Origin: Candidatus Hydrogenedentota bacterium
GTDB taxonomy: Bacteria > Hydrogenedentota > Hydrogenedentia > Hydrogenedentales > CAITNO01
Direction: 5' to 3'
Assembly: GCA_007124105.1 (NCBI GenBank)
Contig: SLFT01000408.1
Coordinates: forward strand, 1-14,157
DNA: 14,157 nt
Each line of letters starts with the position of its first letter. Position 1 is the first letter of the stretch. The notes below the pieces were generated by a model, which did not search any database, had not been told where the DNA came from, and saw only the letters and a list, made by a program, of their open reading frames with translations. This document shows, piece by piece, positions 6,631-12,658 of this stretch. Both the position numbers and the translations under genes were made by a program.

Positions 6631-7829
6631 GGCGGCGGCGCGGCTTCATCGCCTGCCGCGGCAATGCCGCCCTTGCCCAGCAACAAAAGTTTTTCCATGA
6701 CGGTATCAAGCGAAATTTCTGCGTCCACACGGGAAACACGTATGAGAAGCGTTTCAAGGGCTGTGCGTTGCGCTATCTGCGAATCAAAGCCATTTACCAG
6801 TTCCGCGAACTGTTCCACCAGTTTAATGAGTTTGACAACCGTGAACTTCTTCGCGCGCGTGTTCATGGCCTCTATTTCCGCTTCGGGCAGCCGCAACAGT
6901 ATCTCGCTGCTGTCTGCGGTGCGGCACACAAGCAGGTTTCGGAAGTAGCGGAGAATGTCCTCGGCAAACTGTGACAGGTCCTTGCCCGCGGCGACCACTT
7001 CTTCAATAATCTCGAGCTGCCGCGCCACATTGCTTGTCAACATGGCGTCGCACAGATCATGAAAAGATTGCCAGGCAACCAGGCCGAGCACATCAAAGAC
7101 ATCTTGGAACGTGATTTCCCTGTCGCAGTAAGTGATCAGTTCGTCCAGAATGCTTTCCGCGTCGCGTACACCGCCCTCCGCAATACGCGCGATGGCGTAG
7201 AGGGCCTCATCGGTTGCGGTAAGACGCTCTTTGGCGAGGATATTCTTGAGCAGCGACACAATTTCGTTAATGGCAACCCGCCGGAAATCGTAGCGCTGGC
7301 ATCGCGAGATAATGGTAGCGGGGATTTTATGCGCTTCCGTGGTGGCCAACACGAAGATGGCGTGGGCTGGTGGTTCCTCAAGCGTTTTCAGCAACGCGTT
7401 AAAAGCGGAGGTGCTCAGCTGATGCACCTCGTCAATGATGTACACCTTGTATCGGCTGCTGCTGGGCACCATCCCGACATTCTCGCGTATTTCGCGAACA
7501 TCCTCCACCTTATTGTTTGACGCGCCGTCAATCTCGATCACGTCAATGTTGTTGCCCGCCGCGATGGACACGCAATTATCGCATTCGCCGCAGGGGGACA
7601 CTGTGGGGGCATCGCCTTCGGCGTTTGTGCAGTTGAGCGCTTTGGCCAGAATCCGGGCTGTGGTGGTCTTGCCTATTCCGCGCGACCCAATGAATAGGAA
7701 AGCGTGGTGAATACGTCCGGAAGCAATGGCATTGGTAAGCGTACGCGTAATGTGTTTTTGGCCAACGACGTCGTCGAATGCCTGAGGCCGCCATTTACGC
7801 GCTATCGCCATGTACTGTTCGGCTGCCAT
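6618..7829 (-). CDS. dnaX: DNA polymerase III gamma subunit (DnaX; tau by frameshift)
   Basis: DnaX is the AAA+ motor and scaffold of the clamp loader, which opens the beta clamp and loads it on primed DNA. The 403-residue frame has MAIARKWRPQAFDDVVGQ near the N-terminus, Walker A GSRGIGKT (48-55), a zinc knuckle (Cys67, Cys80, Cys83, Cys86), Walker B IIDEVH (131-136), sensor-1 ATTEAHKIP (162-170) and the SRC arginine-finger motif (175-177). It then runs through the lid and oligomerisation domains and ends at a Pro-rich linker. It lacks the C-terminal tau domain, which continues in the -1 frame. I chose the ATG at 7829, with GAGG 7 nt upstream. The gene follows the SRP RNA at 42 nt, the same order as in Bacillus, but proC and a DivIVA-like gene replace the usual ybaB and recR. 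Confidence 0.95.
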   Translation of the reverse strand: MAAEQYMAIARKWRPQAFDDVVGQKHITRTLTNAIASGRIHHAFLFIGSRGIGKTTTARILAKALNCTNAEGDAPTVSPCGECDNCVSIAAGNNIDVIEIDGASNNKVEDVREIRENVGMVPSSSRYKVYIIDEVHQLSTSAFNALLKTLEEPPAHAIFVLATTEAHKIPATIISRCQRYDFRRVAINEIVSLLKNILAKERLTATDEALYAIARIAEGGVRDAESILDELITYCDREITFQDVFDVLGLVAWQSFHDLCDAMLTSNVARQLEIIEEVVAAGKDLSQFAEDILRYFRNLLVCRTADSSEILLRLPEAEIEAMNTRAKKFTVVKLIKLVEQFAELVNGFDSQIAQRTALETLLIRVSRVDAEISLDTVMEKLLLLGKGGIAAAGDEAAPPPNPR

Positions 7830-7871
7830 GTAGAACCTCGGATACGGTTATGTTTTCTTGGGGCCTATGGA

Positions 7872-8154
7872 AAAAATATGCCCGCGCACCCGCCATCGAA
7901 CACCTGTCCAGAACGGCCTCGGCGGTCGCCAACTCGGGCCAGGCAGCCCTACAGCACACGAGAAACTCCGACTGCGGCTGCTTCCTCTCGGACCTGACCG
8001 GGTTCGCCGGCATCTCGTTGAGTAGGACCCAGCCGTCAACGTCGCGTGCCCCGAACCTGACTAATGGACAGAATGCCCTCCGGCGGGAATTCAACCTCGC
8101 TAAAGCGGATTGCGAGTCACAGGACACCGCTAACTTCCCGTCTAGCGCGGGCAA
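7872..8154 (-). ncRNA. large-type signal recognition particle RNA with Alu domain
   Basis: This RNA of about 280 nt pairs with Ffh to target nascent membrane and secreted proteins. The diagnostic S-domain helix 8 reads GGTCAGGTCC-GAGA-GGAAGCAGC on the minus strand (7999-7977) and has a GNRA tetraloop. The 5' part (about 8145-8075) matches the bacterial Alu domain, with GGGAAGTTAGCGGTGTCC followed by CGCAATCCGCTTTAGCG. The two ends close in a perfect 8-bp helix 1: GCCCGCGC (8152-8145) with GCGCGGGC (7887-7880). A run of six T follows (7876-7871), consistent with termination. An inner CTGTCCA/TGGACAG pair supports the long helix 5. The ends are accurate to a few nucleotides. A 141-codon open frame over this region is a by-product of the RNA gene. 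Confidence 0.93.
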
Positions 8155-8190
8155 AACAAGTATTCCCTTACAGAAAACCAGAGAACAGGA

Positions 8191-8220
8191 AGCGTAGCAT
8201 ATAGCCATGAAAGGTGTCAA
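8191..8220 (-). promoter_or_regulatory. candidate promoter of the SRP RNA (and dnaX operon)
   Basis: A perfect -35 element TTGACA lies at 8220-8215 on the minus strand. An extended -10 (TG-C-TACGCT) ends at 8191, with an 18-bp spacer. Transcription would begin near 8184, about 30 nt before the mature SRP RNA, whose 5' end would then need processing. The poor -10 hexamer keeps confidence moderate. Confidence 0.45.
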
Positions 8221-8234
8221 ATAAATGCGTGTCA

Positions 8235-8250
8235 GCCTGAACCGCCAGGC
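8235..8250 (-). terminator. small hairpin after the PLP lyase gene
   Basis: GCCTG and CAGGC (5-bp stem, 6-nt loop) lie 17 nt beyond the stop codon of the lyase gene on the minus strand, just before the SRP promoter candidate. There is no T-run after it, so termination here is uncertain. Confidence 0.25.
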
Positions 8251-8266
8251 CGATTTTTCGCGTTGG

Positions 8267-9730
8267 CTATCCCTTCATAAAGCGGCGTTTTAGTTTTACA
8301 ACGAGACCAGCAAGTTTTACCGCGAAATCTTGCGGCGGCGGCGCGCCTGTATCGCCATCTGCGTTGGCGACAGCGGTGTCGAAATCAGGCATGACGCCGT
8401 CTGGGCCGTACATCTGTTCCATTATTTTCAAGACATTTTTCTTTATCATGCCGCGCATGGGCAGTTCGGCCATAATGCCATACATGGCGGCGTTGCCTTG
8501 TTCGGCCAGATTTGGGTTGGCGCGGGCTTCTTGGACTGCTGCGCGCAGGTCTCCAAGAAAGGCGTCGGCGGCGTCCAGGTGTCCCGGTGTGACCATGGCA
8601 TGAAGCGCTTCAGGCTTTTGAAGCCGGTCTACATGCCATCCCTTTTTCTCCATTAAGTCGCCGACAACGTACATGCGCAGCGCGGGGTCCTCGGATGCGT
8701 ATGCGAATACACTCATCTCGGGCGCGCCCAGGATTTTGAGGCCCGGTATGGCGGCGATGCCCTCGGTCAGCTTGCGCGTGGCTTCCATGACGATGCGCGC
8801 CTGTTCGGTGTAGCCGTTGACGCCCAGCGCCTGCATGGCCGCCCATGCAGCCGCGATGGGTCCTCCCGAGCGCGTACCCAGCAACGCAGGCGAGATGAAG
8901 ATGCCGCCAGGCCATTCGGTATACACGAAGAACTGATGCTTTAGATAGTCCATGTTTCGATACAGGACAACGGAGGCGCCCTTGGCGCTATAGCCGTATT
9001 TATGGACATCCGCCGCTATGGATGTGACGCCGGGAACGCGAAAATCGAAGGGGGGCACTGTATGGCCGAGTCGTTCGACAAAGGGCAGCATGAAACCGCC
9101 CAGGCAGGCATCCACATGGAGCGGCACACCCGCTTGTTGCGCAACCGCGCCGAGCTCCGCAATGGGGTCCATTACGCCGAAGGGATAACTGGGCGTGGAA
9201 CCTACGATCAGTACCGTGTTGCGGTTTACCCGCTTGCGCACCGCGTCGGCGCTGACCCGGTAGTTTGCGTCCACGGGAACACGCACAGGTTTGACGCCGA
9301 AATAGTGGGCGCCCTTTTCGAATGCAACGTGGATGGATTCGGGCACGATCATCTCGGGGTTGCGCAGCCAGGGACGTTGCGCGCGCGCGCGGTCGCGATA
9401 GGTTTTCACTGCCAGCAAACAACTTTCTGTGCCGCCTGCCGTCATTGTCCCTACGACATTTTCGTCGCCATGCAACATGGATGCGGTCATGCGCACCACT
9501 TCCGATTCAAAACGCTTGAGGCTCTTGAAGGCCAATGGATTCAAGGCGTTCTCGGAAAAGAACATGCCGTGCGCTTCCTTGAGGAACTGGGTGTGCTCTT
9601 CGCCGAGACTATAGACAAGGCTCCAGGTGCGGCCGCCGCGCCAATCGGCGTCGTCCTGACCGTAGTGTTGCATTTGTTCCAGCAAACTTTTATGGTTCTG
9701 GCTTGTTTCAGGGATGCGTATTGTGTTCAT
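8267..9730 (-). CDS. sphingosine-1-phosphate lyase-like PLP-dependent enzyme
   Basis: This 487-residue enzyme belongs to the group II PLP decarboxylase superfamily and most resembles sphingosine-1-phosphate lyases, which cleave phosphorylated long-chain bases to an aldehyde and phosphoethanolamine. Visible features are TAGGTES (97-103, cofactor phosphate), the PLP-ring Asp207 in HVDACLGG, and the Schiff-base Lys244 in DVHKYGYSAKG. A WPGG motif and a GWHVDRLQKP segment typical of the lyases follow. Unlike eukaryotic lyases it has no N-terminal membrane helix, as expected for bacterial soluble forms. The substrate is inferred only; an amino-acid decarboxylase with this fold is the main alternative. 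The ATG at 9730 has AAAGG 7 nt upstream; an 84-residue frame extension overlaps the neighbouring gene and is rejected. It starts 19 nt after the DUF819 gene, so the two form an operon. Confidence 0.88.
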   Translation of the reverse strand: MNTIRIPETSQNHKSLLEQMQHYGQDDADWRGGRTWSLVYSLGEEHTQFLKEAHGMFFSENALNPLAFKSLKRFESEVVRMTASMLHGDENVVGTMTAGGTESCLLAVKTYRDRARAQRPWLRNPEMIVPESIHVAFEKGAHYFGVKPVRVPVDANYRVSADAVRKRVNRNTVLIVGSTPSYPFGVMDPIAELGAVAQQAGVPLHVDACLGGFMLPFVERLGHTVPPFDFRVPGVTSIAADVHKYGYSAKGASVVLYRNMDYLKHQFFVYTEWPGGIFISPALLGTRSGGPIAAAWAAMQALGVNGYTEQARIVMEATRKLTEGIAAIPGLKILGAPEMSVFAYASEDPALRMYVVGDLMEKKGWHVDRLQKPEALHAMVTPGHLDAADAFLGDLRAAVQEARANPNLAEQGNAAMYGIMAELPMRGMIKKNVLKIMEQMYGPDGVMPDFDTAVANADGDTGAPPPQDFAVKLAGLVVKLKRRFMKG

Positions 9731-9749
9731 GAAAAACCTTTCATTGAGA

Positions 9750-10907
9750 CTATGACAACAGGGTGCGCATAAGATAGGCCACAAAGATGCCCAGATAATT
9801 GCCGACTGCGTATCCGATGATGCCGGTGGTAATGCCTGATAAAAGAATATGCTTATTGTGCAGCGCCTCGGCGATGGGCGGCACAAACGGTGGCGAACAA
9901 ATCGCTGAGATGGAGGTAATAATAAAGGTGTCTGTGTCAATATGCAACAAACGGCACAATATCGCGTGCAGCCCCGCGCCACCGAATATAACCAGTGTCA
10001 CGACAAACAGCGCCGGATAATGAATGTGCGTCAATATGCTTGCGTCAACCATTGAACCGACTACGCAGCAGAAGAGGTAGATAATGTACATGCCCCATTG
10101 GAACGCAAATTTTGTTTTACGGACAGGCGTGAAGAACGAAGCGCCAATGCCCAGGGTGGTGATGACCACGATAGCTACCGCCGCCGCGGCGTTTTCGGAA
10201 AAGAAGCTGCTGATATAAACACCGATCAGTACTATGGCTCCTGACAGCAAGGAAAGGAGCAACAATCGCGGCCATGAACCAGGACGCAGCAGGCCCTGAA
10301 AAGCCAGAACGCTCTCTGTTTCCGCTTCCTCCTGTTCAGTGGCCATGTCGTCCGGGGCAATCGCTGCGAAGGGCGCCAGCCATAGTCCGAAAAAACGACG
10401 GGCGACAGTCATGCAGAAAATGATATAGAGAACCGATACCACCGTATCATAGGTATGAAAGATAACGAAGGTGTCCTTGCTTACCCCCAGCGCTGTTCGG
10501 ATGGCGGCCACATTGGGGGTTCCGCCTGTGTAGACGCCCGCGGCCATGCCGCCCAGTTGCCAGCTGTCGGCCATCAGAGGACGCACCAGTATACTCCCCA
10601 GCATTGCCATTACAACAGTTGCCAGACACGCTGCCGTCATGGACAACAGGGCTTTGCCGGCCAGCGCAAACCAGCGCCGAACGTCGAGGGTGAATAATAG
10701 CAGCGGTAGCGCAAAAGCCACGGCGCCGTTTGCAAGCAGTTCCTGGTGGTCACTCGCTGTTTCGGGGAAGAACCCGGCATTTCCCAGCGCAATGCCTACG
10801 GCATAGCATAACAGTACGATGCCCACTTTCCGCGCGGCCGCCATCTTGTGGCAGGCGATGATTGCCGCCGCGGGAAGCATGGGATAAATGATCATCTGCC
10901 AGGGCAT
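9750..10907 (-). CDS. DUF819 family integral membrane protein
   Basis: This 385-residue protein has about ten hydrophobic segments and the hallmark motifs of the DUF819 (YjcL-like) family: YTGGTPNVAAI (126-136) in the first half and CSPPFVPPIAEA (337-348) in the second, which suggests an inverted repeat of two bundles. A charged cytoplasmic-type loop (about 183-205, rich in Glu) separates the halves. The family is transporter-like, but its substrate is not established. The ATG at 10907 has AAGGA 7-8 nt upstream. It is the first gene of a pair with the PLP lyase, whose start is 19 nt after its stop, so it may move a substrate or product of that enzyme; this rests on context only. The gene diverges from sodB across 271 nt. 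Confidence 0.85.
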   Translation of the reverse strand: MPWQMIIYPMLPAAAIIACHKMAAARKVGIVLLCYAVGIALGNAGFFPETASDHQELLANGAVAFALPLLLFTLDVRRWFALAGKALLSMTAACLATVVMAMLGSILVRPLMADSWQLGGMAAGVYTGGTPNVAAIRTALGVSKDTFVIFHTYDTVVSVLYIIFCMTVARRFFGLWLAPFAAIAPDDMATEQEEAETESVLAFQGLLRPGSWPRLLLLSLLSGAIVLIGVYISSFFSENAAAAVAIVVITTLGIGASFFTPVRKTKFAFQWGMYIIYLFCCVVGSMVDASILTHIHYPALFVVTLVIFGGAGLHAILCRLLHIDTDTFIITSISAICSPPFVPPIAEALHNKHILLSGITTGIIGYAVGNYLGIFVAYLMRTLLS

Positions 10908-11178
10908 TGTTGATTCCTTCAAGAGCACGTACATTGAGTTTTGCTATTCACGATGAGCAAACGTTGAGGCAAGACGCAAGACCCGGAATGGGGGGAATGC
11001 CGTGATAGGCCCGAATGAATACGGCATAGTATATGAAAAGTGGGGGAATAAAATGCAAGATATGCGCGCCAGGTGAAACTGGAATAAAACAGCGGAGCAT
11101 ATCGTTTTGTACAGTAGAAGTTTAGTAATTGTTTGCCGTTCATTTATTTAGTATCCAACTATTTGGAAGGTTAATTCT
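10908..11178. other. divergent intergenic region, DUF819 gene and sodB
   Basis: I see no gene in this 271-base region. On the minus strand TATACT (11033-11028) with TTGCAT (11058-11053) is a weak promoter candidate for the DUF819/lyase pair, but the spacing is 19 bp and the leader would be long. No convincing sigma70 pair was found for sodB, although the region just upstream is A/T-rich (11115-11165). Confidence 0.3.
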
Positions 11179-11772
11179 ATGAGTTTTAAGCAGCCTGTAC
11201 TGACCTATGGCCTTGACGGACTCGCCCCGTATCTTTCTGAAGAGCAAATGTCGTACCATTATGGCAAACATCACGCGGCCTATTTTACCAATCTGAACGG
11301 GTTGGTAGAAGGAAAGCCTGAGGCCGACCTGGCTCTTAAGGACGTGGTGAAGAAAGCCGAGGGGCCTGTGTTTAACAATGCCGCGCAAGCGTGGAACCAC
11401 AGTTTCTTCTGGCAGTGCCTGTGCCCTTCCGGCGGCGGTCAGCCTGCAGGCGATCTGCTGATGGGCATTGAACGTGATTTTGGGTCTTTTGACAAGTTCA
11501 AAGAACAGTTTTCGACTGCGGCGGCAAAATTATTTGGTTCTGGTTGGGCGTGGCTGGCGGCAGAACCGACCGGTAAGTTGGTTATTATGCCCTTGAGCAA
11601 TGCAGATACGCCGTTAAAGCACGGCAACGAGCCGCTGATGACGCTTGATGTCTGGGAACATGCCTATTACATTGACTATCGTAATTTGCGCCCGAAATTT
11701 ATTGAAGGTTTTTGGGACGTGGTCAATTGGGAGTTTGTGGCAGGCAATCTGACGCAGCCCTTCCAGGAATAG
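11179..11772 (+). CDS. sodB: iron-type superoxide dismutase
   Basis: This cytoplasmic enzyme converts superoxide to hydrogen peroxide and oxygen. The 197-residue protein has normal length and no signal peptide. The four metal ligands can be read as His27 (SYHYGKHHAAY), His74 (QAWNHSFFW), Asp157 and His161 (LDVWEHAYYIDY). Gln70 in AAQAWNH, with Ala142 in SNADTPL rather than a Gln at that site, is the pattern of iron forms; manganese forms carry the Gln in the second position. Metal preference from these residues is probable but not certain, since cambialistic enzymes exist. The ATG at 11179 has GGAAGG about 8 nt upstream. The next strong terminator lies 164 nt beyond the stop, with a sigma54-like promoter in between, so sodB may end earlier at the 11804-11833 hairpin. 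Confidence 0.96.
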   Translation: MSFKQPVLTYGLDGLAPYLSEEQMSYHYGKHHAAYFTNLNGLVEGKPEADLALKDVVKKAEGPVFNNAAQAWNHSFFWQCLCPSGGGQPAGDLLMGIERDFGSFDKFKEQFSTAAAKLFGSGWAWLAAEPTGKLVIMPLSNADTPLKHGNEPLMTLDVWEHAYYIDYRNLRPKFIEGFWDVVNWEFVAGNLTQPFQE

Positions 11773-11803
11773 AGGTCTGCGACGTTTGGTTTTTGTTGTA
11801 CTT

Positions 11804-11833
11804 ATTGCCATGACCATTCGGTGTGATGGCAAT
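11804..11833 (+). repeat. perfect 8-bp inverted repeat after sodB
   Basis: ATTGCCAT (11804-11811) and ATGGCAAT (11826-11833) flank 14 nt in which ACC/GGT can form a small inner stem. It begins 32 nt after the sodB stop and could be a 3'-end hairpin without a T-run. The right arm also contains the TGGCAAT of the sigma54-type promoter, so it could instead be a DNA operator. Confidence 0.5.
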
Positions 11834-11842
11834 GTGCTTGCA
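11827..11842 (+). promoter_or_regulatory. sigma54-type (-24/-12) promoter candidate
   Basis: TGGCAAT-GTGC-TTGCA matches the consensus TGGCACG-N4-TTGCW at all five -24 core bases and all five -12 bases, with exact GG-N10-GC spacing. Transcription would start near 11853-11854 on the plus strand. The nearest downstream feature is a strong terminator, not a gene. The window also encodes a sigma54 activator, but whether it acts here is unknown. Confidence 0.55.
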
Positions 11843-11853
11843 TTGTATTGTTT

Positions 11854-11964
11854 AATAAAACCTGCAGCGTTATGGATTGTTGCGGCATTGCGAAGAGATG
11901 TCAGAAGTGTTTAGCCGCTTTTTTATCGCGTATGAGCCCCGCCATTTATTTTGGCGGGGTTTTT
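11854..11964 (+). ncRNA. putative sigma54-dependent small RNA
   Basis: A transcript from the sigma54-type promoter to the terminator at 11937-11964 would be about 110 nt. It has no open frame with a ribosome site. It contains a U-rich single-stranded stretch (CTTTTTTATC, 11918-11927) before the terminator stem. This is inferred only from the promoter-terminator spacing; the same stretch may simply be the long 3' untranslated region of sodB. Confidence 0.35.
11937..11964 (+). terminator. strong Rho-independent terminator
   Basis: CCCCGCCA (11937-11944) pairs with TGGCGGGG (11952-11959) around a 7-nt A/T-rich loop, followed at once by TTTTT (11960-11964). It separates sodB from the ferredoxin gene on the plus strand. 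Confidence 0.92.
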
Positions 11965-12022
11965 AGATTGCCGTCTGCATATTCGTTGTCGGTTGCATCC
12001 ATTAGTACCGGAGTCCAATAAT

Positions 12023-12289
12023 ATGCCCAAGAAAAAGAAGCCAACTATTAAGGTTTGTACAGGGCCGTGTTGCGCGGAGCGCAAGAGCAAAAAAATTGCC
12101 AAGCGTCTTCTCGAAGAGATTGAACAGGTTGGTATGCAAGATAACGTTTCCGTCAAGAAATGCGATTGCGTGGGGCATTGTAAAGAAGGCCCTGTTGTTC
12201 TTTTCCCTCGAAGTGCGCTTGCGTTCGAGGGGGTAAAACCCAAAGACATACCGAAAGTGTTGCGCAAGATAATCACAGCAATGGAATGA
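12023..12289 (+). CDS. thioredoxin-like [2Fe-2S] ferredoxin
   Basis: This 88-residue protein resembles the thioredoxin-fold [2Fe-2S] ferredoxins, which are related to the NuoE/HoxE electron-transfer domain. Likely cluster ligands are Cys12 and Cys17 (CTGPCC) and Cys49 and Cys53 (CVGHC), with the GPVVLFP strand (56-62) after them as in the family. Cys16 and Cys47 are extra. The N-terminus is unusually basic (PKKKK). The redox partner is unknown. I chose the ATG at 12023, with GGAG about 9 nt upstream; a frame open back to 11951 runs through the terminator and is not credible. No hydrogenase or complex I gene is next to it, so it is a stand-alone ferredoxin here. Confidence 0.85.
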   Translation: MPKKKKPTIKVCTGPCCAERKSKKIAKRLLEEIEQVGMQDNVSVKKCDCVGHCKEGPVVLFPRSALAFEGVKPKDIPKVLRKIITAME

Positions 12290-12291
12290 TA

Positions 12292-12334
12292 TGCGCTTGT
12301 GTTTACTTCGTGCTCTACTCGTTCTGCGCTTGTG
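12292..12334 (+). repeat. 10-bp direct repeat upstream of corA
   Basis: TGCGCTTGTG occurs at 12292-12301 and again at 12325-12334, offset by 33 bp (about three helical turns). The second copy overlaps the -35 region of the candidate promoter at 12352-12360, so the pair could be operator sites. Chance recurrence is possible. Confidence 0.3.
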
Positions 12335-12351
12335 AATATGGCGTTACATCG

Positions 12352-12360
12352 TGATATACT
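12352..12360 (+). promoter_or_regulatory. candidate extended -10 promoter for corA
   Basis: TG-A-TATACT gives a good extended -10 element at 12352-12360. The -35 region is poor (GTGAAT at 17 bp or TTGTGA at 19 bp). A start near 12367 would leave a leader of about 205 nt before the corA ATG. Confidence 0.4.
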
Positions 12361-12366
12361 GGATTC

Positions 12367-12572
12367 GATCATATCTGATATGGGAAGTTTGTTCATCTGG
12401 CGAAGCTTAAACGATTTCAGCCGCCTCGGTTGCCCGCTGATCCCAACACAGTTTGACGTGTAGTCGGCTGGCAACTTGCACAAGAAGCCCGATGCGACGC
12501 AATCTTTACAGGCGCCTGACAATACCCCGTGCGATATGTGCGGCGAGCTTTGCGGGCGACCCGAGGAAAGCC
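12367..12572 (+). promoter_or_regulatory. corA leader region with possible structure
   Basis: This leader has interleaved inverted repeats: CAGCCG (12418-12423) with CGGCTG (12465-12470), and GTTGCC (12429-12434) with GGCAAC (12470-12475). The order allows a pseudoknot or two mutually exclusive helices. A second, weaker sigma54-like site CGGCTGG-CAAC-TTGCA lies at 12465-12480. I do not recognise an M-box or any other named riboswitch. Confidence 0.25.
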
Positions 12573-12658
12573 ATGTTGAAAAAATTGATGAGCAGTTATG
12601 CCAAGCGTGTCGCGTTGCCGCCGGGCACATTGGTGCATCTTGGGGAGCGGGCGCTTGA
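12476..12658 (+). CDS. small ORF with zinc-ribbon-like cysteines, overlapping the corA start
   Basis: This frame encodes 60 residues from a TTG codon at 12476, with no good ribosome site, and overlaps the first 86 nt of corA in another frame. It contains CDMC, then about 20 residues later EKIDEQLCQACR, an arrangement like a four-cysteine zinc ribbon. It may be chance, since the second half is simply another frame of the corA N-terminus. I list it only because the cysteine pattern is striking. Confidence 0.15.
   Translation: MHKKPDATQSLQAPDNTPCDMCGELCGRPEESHVEKIDEQLCQACRVAAGHIGASWGAGA

Noticed and set aside
7795..8220. 141-codon open frame on the minus strand over the SRP RNA region
   Set aside because: It lies on top of a complete SRP RNA with all diagnostic helices. 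The peptide resembles no family and the frame overlaps the dnaX start.
9002..9772. 256-codon plus-strand open frame
   Set aside because: It is antisense to the well-supported PLP lyase and has no family resemblance. It arises from the codon bias of the real gene.
9731..9982. 84-residue N-terminal extension of the PLP lyase
   Set aside because: It overlaps the 3' end of the DUF819 gene in another frame, is Cys/Arg/Pro-rich without domain character, and lacks the ribosome site seen at 9730.
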